Source: Terasakiella pusilla DSM 6293 (GTDB lineage: Bacteria; Pseudomonadota; Alphaproteobacteria; Rhodospirillales; Terasakiellaceae). From it: a stretch of DNA of 64,000 bases. This document shows, in pieces, positions 33,788 to 43,413 of this stretch (its first letter is position 1; every line of letters begins with the position of its first letter). The stretch spans positions 33,146 to 97,145 of the forward strand of contig NZ_JHYO01000017.1 in NCBI RefSeq assembly GCF_000688235.1, written 5' to 3'. The notes below the pieces were generated by a model. That model did no database searches. It saw only the letters and a program-made list of their open reading frames with translations, and was not told where the DNA came from. Made by a program: the position numbers and the translations under genes.

Positions 33788-36556
33788 TTAGCCTCTGTCA
33801 TCGCACAGGAATTCGTGGACACCTTTTATCGTTTCCGCCAATCCTGTGCGCACCACTTCCACCCCTTCGGGGAAAGCACCGAGCATACGCGTTGGCGTCT
33901 GACGGTCCAGCATCACAAAAACACCACGATCATCTTTGCGACGGACCAATCGACCGAACGCCTGTTTCAGCCGCAACCGCGCAATCATTTCATCGTAAGA
34001 GCGACCAGGAAAAGACCGTTTACGCGCTTTATGCAAAATCGTGGGACGCGGCCACGGCACACGGTCAAAAACGATCATATGCAACGAGTCACCGGGCACA
34101 TCGACCCCGTCACGCACCGCGTCGGTCCCCAGCAAACAGCTGCTTTGATCTGCCTTAAAGATATCAATCAGCGTCCCCACATCCATCGCATCAACATGCT
34201 GGGCATGAAGCTGGATACCGGTGCGATCCAACGGTTCGGCTATTTTTTGATAAACCGCGCGCAGGCGGCTGACGGCCGTAAACAGGCCAAGACCGCCGCC
34301 ACCACTTGCTAAAAACAGTTCCCGATAGGCGGTGGCAATCTGGTCGATATTGTCTTTGCGCACATCATCGACGATAAACACTTTCGTTTGCTTGGGATAA
34401 TCAAACGGTGACTTGACGCTATGAAGTGCCGCGGGACGGGCAAGATGAGACACGCCCGTACGTGCAGAAGCCACCTTCCAATCAGCCTCGTCATCGCCGC
34501 TGCCATCGCGCAATGTTGCGGATGTAATGGCAACGCCATGAGATTTCTCAACCACTTCTTCCACAAAGGGGACGGTGGGGTCGACCCAATGGCGGTGCAT
34601 CCCGACATCGATGTCGCGTCCGTCCAGACGATCGACGCTAAACCAGTCGACAAATTCCGGCGGTGTTTCTGAAAACAGACTATCCAACATGCTATGCCAT
34701 GCTAAAACCTGCTGCACGCCCCGTCTTTCAAGGCTGGAACAGACAGCCTCAATGCGTTGACGGTTTGCGCTATCCATCTCGTCCGCTTCTTCATCCATCA
34801 AGGCCAGTAAGCCTTTTATCAGGCGCTGCAACGGGATGCGGATTTTATCAAGCGCAGTCTTTAAACGTTCTGCAGCTTCCAGCAGATGTTCCACAGGCGG
34901 ATGGATCGTTGCTTCCAAAGAAAAAGGCGACCCCGTATTGATATCACGGGCATAAACCTGTTGGCGCACACGCCCTAAAAAGCTCTCAAACGGGCCATAA
35001 GGTTCCCCACCAGAAATCCGCTGGTGCCAGCTTGGACCGGGTAGAATGCGCGCGGCATTCAAGACATCTTCCAACGCTTCTTCCATTTCCCGACCAACGA
35101 CCAAATCCTCAATCCGCGCCTTTAGTCCGCGCGCACGCGATCGGCTGGCATCTTCCGCCCCGATCAACCAGCGCCGCAGATCTGCCCCTTCCTGCCCGGA
35201 CAGATGCGCGGAAAACGCTTTATCAGCCGCATCAAAAACGTGATGCCCCTCGTCAAAAATATAACGGGTCGGCAGCATCGCTTCTTCCGTGCCGCCGAGG
35301 GCCGCCTGTATCATCACCAACGCATGATTAGCGACCACCAGTTCCGCCCGACGCGCCCGACGCACCGTCTTTTCAATAAAACACTTGCTGTAATGGGAAC
35401 AGCTGGAATAGACACATTCCCCGCGCGTATCGGTCATGTCCACCGTCAAACGCGCGCCCAACAGTTCCTTGAGCCACGAGGGGAAATCCCCGCCGATCAT
35501 ATCACCGTCACGGGTATGCATGGCCCAGCGCGCCATCAGACCAAGGGCCGGTGCATCTTCGGCACGCGCGCGCAGACGCGACACCGCTTCTTCAAAATTC
35601 AGCAGACAAAAATAGTTTTCTCGGCCTTTGCGGATAACGATCTTGCTCTTTTTCTCGCGCATATCGGGATAGAGCCGATCCAGTTCACCATCCAACTGGC
35701 GTTGCAGGTTGCGGGTGTAGGTGCTGATCCAGACCGCTCCATCATTCTTTTTCGCCCAGACGCTCGCCGGCGCAATATAGCCCAGGGTCTTGCCCACACC
35801 TGTCCCCGCTTCAACAAGGGCGAGGCAAGGTTCCCCCTTGGAGTTGGGCGCTTGAAAGGCTTCCGTGATACAGCCCGCATAATCTTTCTGTTCGGCACGC
35901 TCCTCCGATCCACCTGCCAGCAACTGATCCAGTCGCGCACGCGCTTCCACGGGTTCAACGGGCAGATGACCGGGCTGTGGTGGGGGCGCACTTTCCACCC
36001 ACTCATTCAATCGGTGCCAGACCTGCAAAGACCTGAGCAACGCACCGCTATGAGGGGCATCATCCGTGCCGACGCCTAACGCATCCAGCACAATATTGCC
36101 CCATGACCAGCCGCCGGTCTTCATCGCCCAAGCGATTGTGATCAATTCTTTGGACGGTCTTTGCCGTAATTCCTGTAAAAGCTGACGACAAGCTGACAAG
36201 AGTGTCTCGACCTCATCTTCCAGCGACGCCGGGATCGGCAGCCCCATGGCCTGTGCCAGTCCTTTTGCGGTGGGCAGGGAAAACTGCGCAGGCCTGACAA
36301 AAGCAAACAGTTCCAATAAATCCAGTCGGGGAAACGGACCACACCTCAGACGCCGGGCAGTCGCCAAGGCATGCAGCACCAATACCGGCACTTCACTGGT
36401 CGATAGACGGCGGGCGCCTTCTTTCAGGCTGAGACTTTCCAGCTCCCCATCCGCGCTCATCCAGCCAACGGAACGCACATGCGCCACCAGTATCGGTGTC
36501 GCAGGCATCCGAATCGGTACGGCATTGGGGATATGCAGATCAGTTTCGTTCAACAT
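33788..36556 (-). CDS. DinG/XPD-type superfamily 2 ATP-dependent DNA helicase
   Basis: Helicase of 922 aa. Seen: an N-terminal region of about 200 residues (LDLLELFAFVRPA, PTAKGLAQAMGL) resembling a degenerate exonuclease-like domain, Walker A EAGTGVGKTLGY (about 249-260), four iron-sulfur cysteines at about 317, 381, 386 and 392 (FCLL, GECVYSSC, KCF), DEGH box (435-438), and C-terminal helicase motifs with GLFTAVSRLRAVY, DAVRDGVDVPGD and LKQAFGRLVRRKDDRG. Known: DinG-like 4Fe-4S helicases unwind 5'-3' and act in repair. The gene ends three bases from the convergent kinase. A common alphaproteobacterial form. Confidence 0.88.
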   Translation of the reverse strand: MLNETDLHIPNAVPIRMPATPILVAHVRSVGWMSADGELESLSLKEGARRLSTSEVPVLVLHALATARRLRCGPFPRLDLLELFAFVRPAQFSLPTAKGLAQAMGLPIPASLEDEVETLLSACRQLLQELRQRPSKELITIAWAMKTGGWSWGNIVLDALGVGTDDAPHSGALLRSLQVWHRLNEWVESAPPPQPGHLPVEPVEARARLDQLLAGGSEERAEQKDYAGCITEAFQAPNSKGEPCLALVEAGTGVGKTLGYIAPASVWAKKNDGAVWISTYTRNLQRQLDGELDRLYPDMREKKSKIVIRKGRENYFCLLNFEEAVSRLRARAEDAPALGLMARWAMHTRDGDMIGGDFPSWLKELLGARLTVDMTDTRGECVYSSCSHYSKCFIEKTVRRARRAELVVANHALVMIQAALGGTEEAMLPTRYIFDEGHHVFDAADKAFSAHLSGQEGADLRRWLIGAEDASRSRARGLKARIEDLVVGREMEEALEDVLNAARILPGPSWHQRISGGEPYGPFESFLGRVRQQVYARDINTGSPFSLEATIHPPVEHLLEAAERLKTALDKIRIPLQRLIKGLLALMDEEADEMDSANRQRIEAVCSSLERRGVQQVLAWHSMLDSLFSETPPEFVDWFSVDRLDGRDIDVGMHRHWVDPTVPFVEEVVEKSHGVAITSATLRDGSGDDEADWKVASARTGVSHLARPAALHSVKSPFDYPKQTKVFIVDDVRKDNIDQIATAYRELFLASGGGGLGLFTAVSRLRAVYQKIAEPLDRTGIQLHAQHVDAMDVGTLIDIFKADQSSCLLGTDAVRDGVDVPGDSLHMIVFDRVPWPRPTILHKARKRSFPGRSYDEMIARLRLKQAFGRLVRRKDDRGVFVMLDRQTPTRMLGAFPEGVEVVRTGLAETIKGVHEFLCDDRG

Positions 36557-36640
36557 GCCAGCACAATAATCCTAGCGCGAAACAAATACCAGCCTGTGCA
36601 TTGCATTTTTCATGATTTTTACGAATCGGATACGACGACA

Positions 36641-36667
36641 GAGCGTTAATGTCTTGCACTAACGCTC
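36641..36667 (-). promoter_or_regulatory. Stem-loop between the 161-aa gene and the helicase gene
   Basis: Perfect 8-bp stem GAGCGTTA / TAACGCTC with an 11-base loop, 35 bases beyond the stop of the 161-aa gene and 85 bases before the helicase start. No T-run follows on the minus strand, so termination is uncertain. Confidence 0.45.
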
Positions 36668-36701
36668 TCCAATTTCTCGAATAAATTTTTATAAAAGCGT
36701 G

Positions 36702-37187
36702 TTAACCCGCGTTTTCGTCTGTTTCGATTGCATGCTTTTTATTGTCACGATTAATCGGATCGCTTTCTTTCTCTCTGATCTTATCAGCTAGTCGAGCTTC
36801 GAAAGCTCTAAAGATTGCGACTTCATCTTCATTGCCTGTGTTGGCAGACAACATATCAATGACAACTTCACGCACCGCATCAAACAGATAGTCTTTTTTA
36901 CCCAGCCGCTCACCCGGAAGTTCTTGATATTCAAGACCAACCATCTCGCGCGCCTTTTCCTCATCGATGCCCAGAATTTGCATCAACTCGACTTCGGTTT
37001 CAGCTTCTTTAAGTTTTTCTGCTGTCGTCATCGCGATACCGATACTAACGATATCCTCGATTTCATCGGGATGCCCACTACCGCGTTGGTAGCCTTGATT
37101 ATCCCCACTTTGCGCCTGCATACCTTCCGGTGCAGGCACGATATCAACACGCCCATCATTGGACGTGATTGTCATATTGTTTCCCAT
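36702..37187 (-). CDS. Uncharacterised soluble protein, 161 aa
   Basis: I do not recognise this protein. It starts with MGNNMTITSNDGRV behind a good AGGAG, so it is likely expressed. It has no signal peptide, membrane helix or cysteine, and is strongly acidic. The first 45 residues are Gly/Gln/Asp-rich and probably disordered; the rest (TTAEKLKEAETEVELMQILG onward) is predicted mainly helical by its charge and leucine pattern, with a charged Lys/Asp/Glu tail. It is a single-gene unit between the helicase and lysK genes. No function is proposed. Confidence 0.6.
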   Translation of the reverse strand: MGNNMTITSNDGRVDIVPAPEGMQAQSGDNQGYQRGSGHPDEIEDIVSIGIAMTTAEKLKEAETEVELMQILGIDEEKAREMVGLEYQELPGERLGKKDYLFDAVREVVIDMLSANTGNEDEVAIFRAFEARLADKIREKESDPINRDNKKHAIETDENAG

Positions 37188-37413
37188 CGGAGTTCTCTCC
37201 TAGATTAAGATACATTCTGTTCTCACGATTATGACCCTAAAACGAGAAAGTTTCAAGCCTCATCAAAACCCACGCGTTTTACGTTGGTTAAAAATAGAGC
37301 CATAAAAGCGTCAGACTATTGACGAACCCATACGTTCTGCGTAGGTTTGCCAGCCCTTTTAGTAGGTCTTATTTTTCAACTTGTCATCTAAAAACTGTAA
37401 GGATACTGCAATC

Positions 37414-39018
37414 ATGCCGTCCGATGCACCTGCCCTTCATGCAAAAGAAGCCGCACATCACTCTAAAGCTTGGCCCTTTGTTGAGGCCCGCAATGTCCTT
37501 AAACGGTTGAACGGCAAGCTTCCTGAAAAGGGGTATGTCCTTTTTGAAACAGGCTACGGCCCGTCCGGCCTGCCACACATCGGCACCTTTGGCGAAGTTG
37601 CGCGCACCACAATGGTTATGCGCGCCTTCCAGATTTTATCCGATGGCATGCCGACAAAACTGATCGCGTTTTCCGATGATATGGATGGTTTGCGCAAAGT
37701 GCCGGACAACATCCCCAACAAAGAACTGCTGGTGCCGCACCTGGGCAAGCCGCTGACAGCCGTGCCGGACCCGTTTGGCACGCACCCGAGCTTTGGGGAA
37801 CATAACAATAACCGCCTGTGCGAATTCCTCGATCAGTTTGGCTTTGACTATGAATTCCGCAGCGCGACCAAATGCTATAAAGAAGGCATCTTCGACGAAA
37901 CGCTTCTCTCCATCCTGCGTAATCACGAAGAAGTCTGCAACATCATCCGCCCGACATTGGGTGAGGAACGTCGCGCGACCTACAGCCCGCTGCTGCCGGT
38001 GGATGAAGAAACAGGCAAAGTCTTGCTGGCAAAAGTCGTCGCCACAGACCCTGCGGCAGGTACAATGGTGTACCTGAACGAAGACGGCAAGGAAGTGGAA
38101 ACGAAAGTCACCGGCGGGGCCGTCAAATGTCAGTGGAAAGCGGACTGGGCGATGCGTTGGGCGGCCTTGGGCGTCAACTATGAAATGGCGGGCAAAGACC
38201 TGATCGAGTCGCAAAAACTGTCTGCGAAAATCTGCCGCGCGATCGGCGGCAAGCCACCGGTTGATTTCACCTATGAGCTGTTCTTGGATGATAAAGGCGA
38301 GAAAATCTCCAAATCCAAAGGCAACGGCCTGTCTATGGAAGAATGGCTGCGTTACGCGCCGCCGGAAACGCTGTCTTACTTTATGTTCCAAAAACCAAAG
38401 ACAGCCAAACGTCTGCACTTTGATGTCATCCCCAAAGCCGTGGACGAATATATCAGCCACGTGCAAAAGTTCGATAGTCTGGACGATGCCAAGAAACTGG
38501 ATAACCCGGCATGGCACATTCATAACGGACACCCGCCGGTAGATGCGCATTCCCTCAGCTTCAACATCCTGCTGAACCTTGTCTCCGTACTGCATACAGA
38601 AGACAAAGGTGTGATCTGGCACTTTATCCAGCGTTACAACCCGGATGCCAACGTTGAAAATTCTCCGATGCTGGACCAGTTGGTCGGCTACGCGATCAAC
38701 TATTACCAAGACTTTGTGAAGCCGAACAAGAAGTTCCGCGCCCCGACAGAGGCCGAACGTGCCGCCCTGCAAGACCTGAAAGCCAAGCTGGAAACACTTG
38801 CTGCTGATACGTCCGGGGAAGATGTTCAAACCGAAGTCTACACAGTCGGGAAAGAACATAACTACGAAAACCTGCGTGACTGGTTCGGCGCCCTTTATGA
38901 AACACTACTCGGTCAGGAAACCGGCCCGCGTATGGGTTCCTTCTTCGCGCTTTACGGTCTGGATAAAAGTGCTGAACTCATCGGCAAAGTCCTTGCTGGC
39001 GAAGACTTAAACGCTTAA
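37414..39018 (+). CDS. lysK: Lysyl-tRNA synthetase, class I
   Basis: Class I lysyl-tRNA synthetase, 534 aa. The start is placed at the ATG 37414 (MPSDAPALHAKEAA), with AAGGAT ahead; an upstream TTG would add 11 unlikely residues. Seen: the class I HIGH-type signature SGLPHIGTFGE (about 49-59), and KISKSKGNGLS (about 290-300), the KMSKS-type loop. Known: attaches lysine to tRNA-Lys; class I forms are common in alphaproteobacteria and archaea, replacing the class II enzyme. Followed by a strong bidirectional terminator. Confidence 0.95.
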   Translation: MPSDAPALHAKEAAHHSKAWPFVEARNVLKRLNGKLPEKGYVLFETGYGPSGLPHIGTFGEVARTTMVMRAFQILSDGMPTKLIAFSDDMDGLRKVPDNIPNKELLVPHLGKPLTAVPDPFGTHPSFGEHNNNRLCEFLDQFGFDYEFRSATKCYKEGIFDETLLSILRNHEEVCNIIRPTLGEERRATYSPLLPVDEETGKVLLAKVVATDPAAGTMVYLNEDGKEVETKVTGGAVKCQWKADWAMRWAALGVNYEMAGKDLIESQKLSAKICRAIGGKPPVDFTYELFLDDKGEKISKSKGNGLSMEEWLRYAPPETLSYFMFQKPKTAKRLHFDVIPKAVDEYISHVQKFDSLDDAKKLDNPAWHIHNGHPPVDAHSLSFNILLNLVSVLHTEDKGVIWHFIQRYNPDANVENSPMLDQLVGYAINYYQDFVKPNKKFRAPTEAERAALQDLKAKLETLAADTSGEDVQTEVYTVGKEHNYENLRDWFGALYETLLGQETGPRMGSFFALYGLDKSAELIGKVLAGEDLNA

Positions 39019-39019
39019 A

Positions 39020-39051
39020 AAAATCGGGAGGCTGTTTCGCCTCCCTTTTTT
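39020..39051. terminator. Bidirectional terminator after lysK
   Basis: Perfect 7-bp GC-rich stem GGGAGGC / GCCTCCC (39026-39032 with 39039-39045), with TTTTTT after it on the plus strand and AAAAAAA before it, serving lysK and the convergent 133-aa gene. Confidence 0.88.
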
Positions 39052-39451
39052 ATCCCGATGTCGCAGCCACCAACGGCACGGATACCGCCAGTTTATTGCC
39101 ATTCTTTTTCTGCTCTTGCTCTGCGCGCGCCTGCATTTCTTTTTGCATGGCCTCCTGCACAGCCTGCTCAATACTGGCGCGTTGTTCGGCGGGCAATTGC
39201 ATATATTGTTCTTCGCTTAGTCCCAGAGCCTGCAAAATCTTATTGCGAATTTCTTCTTCCAGCTTTTCTTGCTGCATATCCCCGACATACTTTTTGAACC
39301 CTTTTTCAAGGATCTCCGATTTCACCTCTTTTTGCTGCTGCAAAAGGGCGGCAAAATCGGTGCCCTGTGCCTTTGATTGCTGTTGTGTTTTGCGCAAGTC
39401 ACTTGCTTTCAAATCAACAGAAACGGTAATGCCGTTCACCATAACATCCAT
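39050..39451 (-). CDS. Uncharacterised Gln/Glu-rich helical protein, 133 aa
   Basis: Not recognised. GAGGG lies ahead of the ATG (MDVMVNGITVSVDLK). No signal peptide or membrane segment. The middle is highly charged and Gln-rich, predicted coiled-coil (about 20-115). Residues 72-105 (ILQALGLSEEQYMQLP and AEQRASIEQAVQEAMQ) closely resemble the C-terminus of the unknown 437-aa protein at 49767-51080, so both carry the same short helical domain. The tail (LAVSVPLVAATSG) is hydrophobic. A single-gene unit with a shared terminator. Confidence 0.65.
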   Translation of the reverse strand: MDVMVNGITVSVDLKASDLRKTQQQSKAQGTDFAALLQQQKEVKSEILEKGFKKYVGDMQQEKLEEEIRNKILQALGLSEEQYMQLPAEQRASIEQAVQEAMQKEMQARAEQEQKKNGNKLAVSVPLVAATSG

Positions 39452-39519
39452 AATTCGTCCCTCTTCATATGTTAAATTAAGGGACTATTAAGCAAATGTC
39501 AGGCCATATGATTCAGGGG

Positions 39520-40023
39520 CTATTTTTTGTCAAAGACCACGAAGCTGTAATCGGGTTTTCCGTCGATTTTTGCCTGATGGTCTTCGCGCGACACTTCCTG
39601 CCAGATCGCCTTATCCAACGCGGGAAAACGGGCATCACATTCGTAAGATTGATGGACTTCCGTATAATAAATCCGATCCGTGTGCTCCATCGCTTGCTGA
39701 TAGATTTGCGCGCCCCCCACGACCATCACTTCCTCGGCATTTTTCGCCTCCGCCTCGGCAAAAGCTGCCGCCAATGCACTGTCGAGGTCGTGAACCACTT
39801 TCACGCCGTCATAAGACCAATTTTCATCGCGGGTGATCACAATAGTCAGACGCCCCGGCAAAGGTCTGCCGATACTATCAAAGGTCTTGCGACCCATGAT
39901 CATGGGTTTGCCCATGGTGGTTTCTTTAAAATATTTAAAATCCTCCGGGATGTGCCAGAGCATTTTATTCTCTTTCCCGATGGCGCCATTTTCGCCGACG
40001 GCAACAATCATGGAAACTTTCAT
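39520..40023 (-). CDS. folA: Dihydrofolate reductase
   Basis: Dihydrofolate reductase, 167 aa, which regenerates tetrahydrofolate used by the adjacent thymidylate synthase. Seen: N-terminal VAVGENGAIGKENKMLWHIP (about 6-25), including the catalytic acid region after the WHIP loop, GRKTFDSIGRPLPGR and the nucleotide-binding VMVVGGAQIYQQAM. Start at 40023 overlaps the thyA stop by one base (TGATG); the codon in front of it is not used as the start. thyA-folA is a standard bacterial pairing. Confidence 0.95.
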   Translation of the reverse strand: MKVSMIVAVGENGAIGKENKMLWHIPEDFKYFKETTMGKPMIMGRKTFDSIGRPLPGRLTIVITRDENWSYDGVKVVHDLDSALAAAFAEAEAKNAEEVMVVGGAQIYQQAMEHTDRIYYTEVHQSYECDARFPALDKAIWQEVSREDHQAKIDGKPDYSFVVFDKK

Positions 40024-40817
40024 CACACTGCCACCGGTGCCGAGATGTGCGCATCCGGCTCATAGCCCACCAACTCAAAGTCCTCAAAGGTAAAGTCGAA
40101 CAGGTCTTTCACATCAGGATTGATCTTCATAGTCGGCAGCGTCTTTGGCGTGCGGCTGAGTTGTAAATCCACCTGCTCCATATGGTTGGAGTACAAGTGC
40201 GCATCGCCAAAGCTATGGACAAACTCGCCCACTTCGAGATCACAGACTTGCGCGATCATCATCGTCAACAGCGCGTAAGAGGCGATATTGAACGGCACCC
40301 CCAAAAAGATGTCCGCACTGCGCTGATAAAGCTGGCAGGACAGCTTGCCATCTGCCACATAAAACTGGAACAGACAATGGCACGGCGGCAAGGCCATCTC
40401 TTCAATATTTGCGACATTCCATGCCGACACGATCAAACGGCGGGAGTCGGGGTTTGTTTTAATCTGGTTGATCAAATTAGAAATCTGGTCCACCTGCTCC
40501 CCGCTTGCCGTCGGCCAAGAGCGCCACTGATACCCGTAAACCGGCCCAAGGTCGCCGTTTTCATCTGCCCATTCATCCCAGATCGACACTTTATTGTCTT
40601 TGAGATACTTGATGTTTGTCTCCCCCTTCAAAAACCACAACAGTTCATGAATGATGGAACGCAAGTGCAACTTTTTTGTCGTCAAACAAGGGAAGCCCTT
40701 GGACAGATCAAAACGCATCTGGTAGCCGAAAACACTATAGGTGCCCGTGCCAGTACGGTCACTTTTATAGACACCGTTGTCGCGCACATGGCGCATGAAA
40801 TCCAGATACTGCTGCAT
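40023..40817 (-). CDS. thyA: Thymidylate synthase
   Basis: ThyA thymidylate synthase, 264 aa, the same length as the E. coli enzyme. It methylates dUMP to dTMP with methylenetetrahydrofolate. Seen: [16 protein letters not shown] (about 21-36), the catalytic segment [32 protein letters not shown], and HLYSNHMEQ near the C-terminus. The stop overlaps the folA start as TGATG. No frame damage. Expression probably starts at a promoter in the 65-base gap between it and the queG gene. Confidence 0.97.
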   Translation of the reverse strand: MQQYLDFMRHVRDNGVYKSDRTGTGTYSVFGYQMRFDLSKGFPCLTTKKLHLRSIIHELLWFLKGETNIKYLKDNKVSIWDEWADENGDLGPVYGYQWRSWPTASGEQVDQISNLINQIKTNPDSRRLIVSAWNVANIEEMALPPCHCLFQFYVADGKLSCQLYQRSADIFLGVPFNIASYALLTMMIAQVCDLEVGEFVHSFGDAHLYSNHMEQVDLQLSRTPKTLPTMKINPDVKDLFDFTFEDFELVGYEPDAHISAPVAV

Positions 40818-40882
40818 GATAAGGATCAGCCTTTAGTCAAATTAAGGAGGGCGGCGTACTATAGAGGTCTAACTAAACTTCA

Positions 40883-41917
40883 TCAAGATTCAAGATGAGT
40901 CAAACTCCAGCTTGCCGTTTTCGCGATCACCTCATGCTCATCTTTGGTCAAAGCTTCGACTTTATCCTTGAGATCGACCCGCTTGGCGTTCGCAATTGCG
41001 ATCAAAACATTTCGAATAAAACGATGCCTCTTGATCCGCTTGACAGGCGACGCGCGAAAAAACTCCCGAAAGGTTTCATCGTCAAATGCCACCAGCATGC
41101 CCAGATCCGGTTCTCTAAATTCCGGGCGAGGCTTAAAGGTTTCCTCTGTCGTTACTTTGCTGAACTTGGTCCATGGACAGATGGCAAGGCAATCATCACA
41201 GCCATAGATGCGGTTACCCATCTTTACAGCCAAATCGGGATCAATCAGGCCGTCATGTTCGATGGTTAAATAAGAAATACATTTGCGCGCATCAATCTGC
41301 CCGTCTTTTAAAAACGCATCGGTCGGACAGATCTCAAGGCAGGAGGAACAGCTGCCGCAATGGTTCTTTTCCGGCGCATCGGGTTCAAGGTCCAGTGTGG
41401 TATAGACCTCCCCCAAAAACAGCCAAGACCCAAACGCGCGCGACACAATGCAGGTGTGTTTCCCCTGCCAGCCGACACTCGTCTGGGCCGCAATCGGTTT
41501 TTCCAGAACCGGGGCCGTATCCACAAAGACCTTAAGTTCATCCTCAGGCCAGCGGGCCATCATTTCGCGCGCCAGACGCTTGAGACGTTTTTTCACCGTA
41601 TCGTGATAATCTTTATTTTGCGCATAACAACTGATCACGCCCGTATCCGTTTGGGTCAAACGATTCATCGGGTCGTAGTCTGGGCCATAATTCATGCCCA
41701 ATACGATGATCGACTTTGCCCCGTCCCACAAAACCTTCGGGTCGGCGCGGCGGTCTTCGGTGGTGTGCATCCAGTCCATGGTGCCGTAGAGACCTTGGCG
41801 ATTGAACTCCGCCAGATCGGCTTTTGCCTGATCCGACGTTTCTGCCGCACAAAAACCAACTGCATCAAAGCCCATCTCAAGGGCGAGGGTTCTGATGATG
41901 TCTTTTGGATTATCCAT
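40883..41917 (-). CDS. queG: Epoxyqueuosine reductase
   Basis: Cobalamin-dependent epoxyqueuosine reductase, 344 aa from the ATG at 41917 (MDNPKDIIRTLALEMGFD), chosen because the family starts here and a GAGG ribosome site precedes it. Seen: N-terminal GFDAVGFCAAET, LYGTMDWM, and two ferredoxin-type 4Fe-4S motifs CGSCSSCLEICPTDA (about 190-204) and CDDCLAICPW (about 246-255). Known: last step of queuosine synthesis on tRNA. It is divergent from msrA, with 116 bases between starts. The C-terminus matches the family's RFIRNVLIAIAN block. Confidence 0.95.
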   Translation of the reverse strand: MDNPKDIIRTLALEMGFDAVGFCAAETSDQAKADLAEFNRQGLYGTMDWMHTTEDRRADPKVLWDGAKSIIVLGMNYGPDYDPMNRLTQTDTGVISCYAQNKDYHDTVKKRLKRLAREMMARWPEDELKVFVDTAPVLEKPIAAQTSVGWQGKHTCIVSRAFGSWLFLGEVYTTLDLEPDAPEKNHCGSCSSCLEICPTDAFLKDGQIDARKCISYLTIEHDGLIDPDLAVKMGNRIYGCDDCLAICPWTKFSKVTTEETFKPRPEFREPDLGMLVAFDDETFREFFRASPVKRIKRHRFIRNVLIAIANAKRVDLKDKVEALTKDEHEVIAKTASWSLTHLES

Positions 41918-42033
41918 ATTTACCTCCCCTTCATCGGACCTTTGCAAAACTGAGCCTATATAGCCTGTTTGACATTCCGAAAACACAGCTTATCTCTAGG
42001 AAAGAGATTTATACATCAAACAGGGTTACACGC

Positions 42034-42516
42034 ATGGTTAAAGAATATCACAAAGCCACCTTTGCCGCCGGATGCTTCTGGGGTGTGGAAGCACGTTTTC
42101 GCGATCAAACCGGCGTTGTGGATGCCGAGGTTGGTTATACGGCGGGGCATAAAAAAGACCCGACCTACCGCGAAGTCTGTACTGACACCACAGGCCACGC
42201 CGAAGCCGTGCAATTGGTCTATGATCCCGAACGAATTTCTTATGAAGACTTATTGGAAGTGTTTTTTAATCTACACGACCCGACCACGCTTAACCGTCAG
42301 GGGCCGGACGTGGGCAGCCAGTATCGTTCCGGCATTTATTACCACACGGACGCGCAACAAAAACTCGCAGAAGAAGCCATCAAATCTCTGACAGAGCGTC
42401 ATGTTTTTGGCGCCCCTATTGTCACCGAAGTTCTGCCCGCCACAACCTTTTATCGCGCCGAAGAATATCATCAGCAATATTTTGAAAAAACCGGCCGCCA
42501 TGGTAGCTGTTACTAA
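42034..42516 (+). CDS. msrA: Peptide methionine-S-sulfoxide reductase MsrA
   Basis: Methionine sulfoxide reductase A, 160 aa from the ATG at 42034 (MVKEYHKATFAAGCFWG). Longer upstream in-frame codons overlap the queG promoter and lack family residues. Seen: catalytic GCFWGVEARF (about 12-21), VGYTAGHKKDPTY, GHAEAVQLVYDP and RSGIYYHTDAQQKL. Compared with longer MsrA proteins, the C-terminus ends in GSCY, which may supply a resolving cysteine. It stands alone, with the orphan response regulator 138 bases downstream. Confidence 0.93.
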   Translation: MVKEYHKATFAAGCFWGVEARFRDQTGVVDAEVGYTAGHKKDPTYREVCTDTTGHAEAVQLVYDPERISYEDLLEVFFNLHDPTTLNRQGPDVGSQYRSGIYYHTDAQQKLAEEAIKSLTERHVFGAPIVTEVLPATTFYRAEEYHQQYFEKTGRHGSCY

Positions 42517-42654
42517 TAGAGGAATATTTTAAAGAGCTAATTAACCTGAGATATCATAATCCTGATAAAATTTGCGGATATCCCTCTTAGCTATTGCACC
42601 TACGAGGTTTGATACTTATTATTTCAAAATATTTCAGATAATGAGTTGTAATTC

Positions 42655-43410
42655 ATGGTGGAAACCAAGCATATCCTGATCGTTGAAGACGACCCCCTTG
42701 TCGCGGATGTCGTCACAGCTTGCTTAGAGGATGCCGAATTTAAAACAACCGTTACAAATTCCGGCCAATCCGCCCTAAATATCGTTAAAGATACGGAAAT
42801 TGATCTCTGTATCGTGGATTTGGGCTTGCCGGACATGGATGGCTTGTCGCTTACCCGCGAAATCAAAAGCCGCAGCAACATCGGGATTGTGATCCTCAGC
42901 GGTCGCGGGGAAACCACGGAACGGATCATCGGCCTTGAGGTCGGTGCAGATGACTATCTGGGAAAACCGTTTGAACCACGCGAACTTTTAGCCCGTGTGC
43001 GCAGCGTGATCAGACGCACACAAGCAACGGTTCCAGCTCAGGAAACCACGACCCAACAAGCTGCCCAAAATCTTGACCACCTTAAAGAAGGCGGCGCGTA
43101 TGATTTTGATGGCTGGAAGGTCGATCTTTCCTCCCTTGAAATTATGGGACCAGACGGGGCGCAACCCAAACTTTCCAGTACTGAGTTTACCCTGTTGCAG
43201 GCTTTCATGGATCATCCCAACCGGATTTTATCACGCGATCAACTGCTTGATCTGGTTCATGGGGATAATACACCTGCCTTTGATCGCAGCATTGATGTCC
43301 AGATCACCCGCCTGCGCAAAAAGATCGAAAATGATCCCAAAACACCCAAATTCATCAAAACCGTGCGCAATCGCGGCTACATCTTCACCGCCAAAGTCAC
43401 ACGCGTTTAA
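42655..43410 (+). CDS. OmpR-family response regulator (orphan)
   Basis: Two-domain response regulator, 251 aa. Seen: a receiver with acidic pair in IVEDDPLVADVV, phospho-acceptor in CIVDLGLPDMDG (Asp near 60) and the DDYLGKPFEPREL lysine segment, then a linker with poly-Gln/Ala, and a winged-helix DNA-binding domain (LSSTEFTLLQAFMDHPNRIL, IDVQITRLRKKI, IKTVRNRGYIF). No sensor kinase is adjacent, so it is an orphan. It could serve one of the hybrid kinases through an Hpt protein elsewhere (inference). Confidence 0.92.
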   Translation: MVETKHILIVEDDPLVADVVTACLEDAEFKTTVTNSGQSALNIVKDTEIDLCIVDLGLPDMDGLSLTREIKSRSNIGIVILSGRGETTERIIGLEVGADDYLGKPFEPRELLARVRSVIRRTQATVPAQETTTQQAAQNLDHLKEGGAYDFDGWKVDLSSLEIMGPDGAQPKLSSTEFTLLQAFMDHPNRILSRDQLLDLVHGDNTPAFDRSIDVQITRLRKKIENDPKTPKFIKTVRNRGYIFTAKVTRV

Positions 43411-43413
43411 TTT

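Noticed and set aside
37188..37413. tRNA or riboswitch in the gap before lysK
   Set aside because: No cloverleaf or T-box-like anti-terminator could be drawn; class I lysK genes in this group need none.
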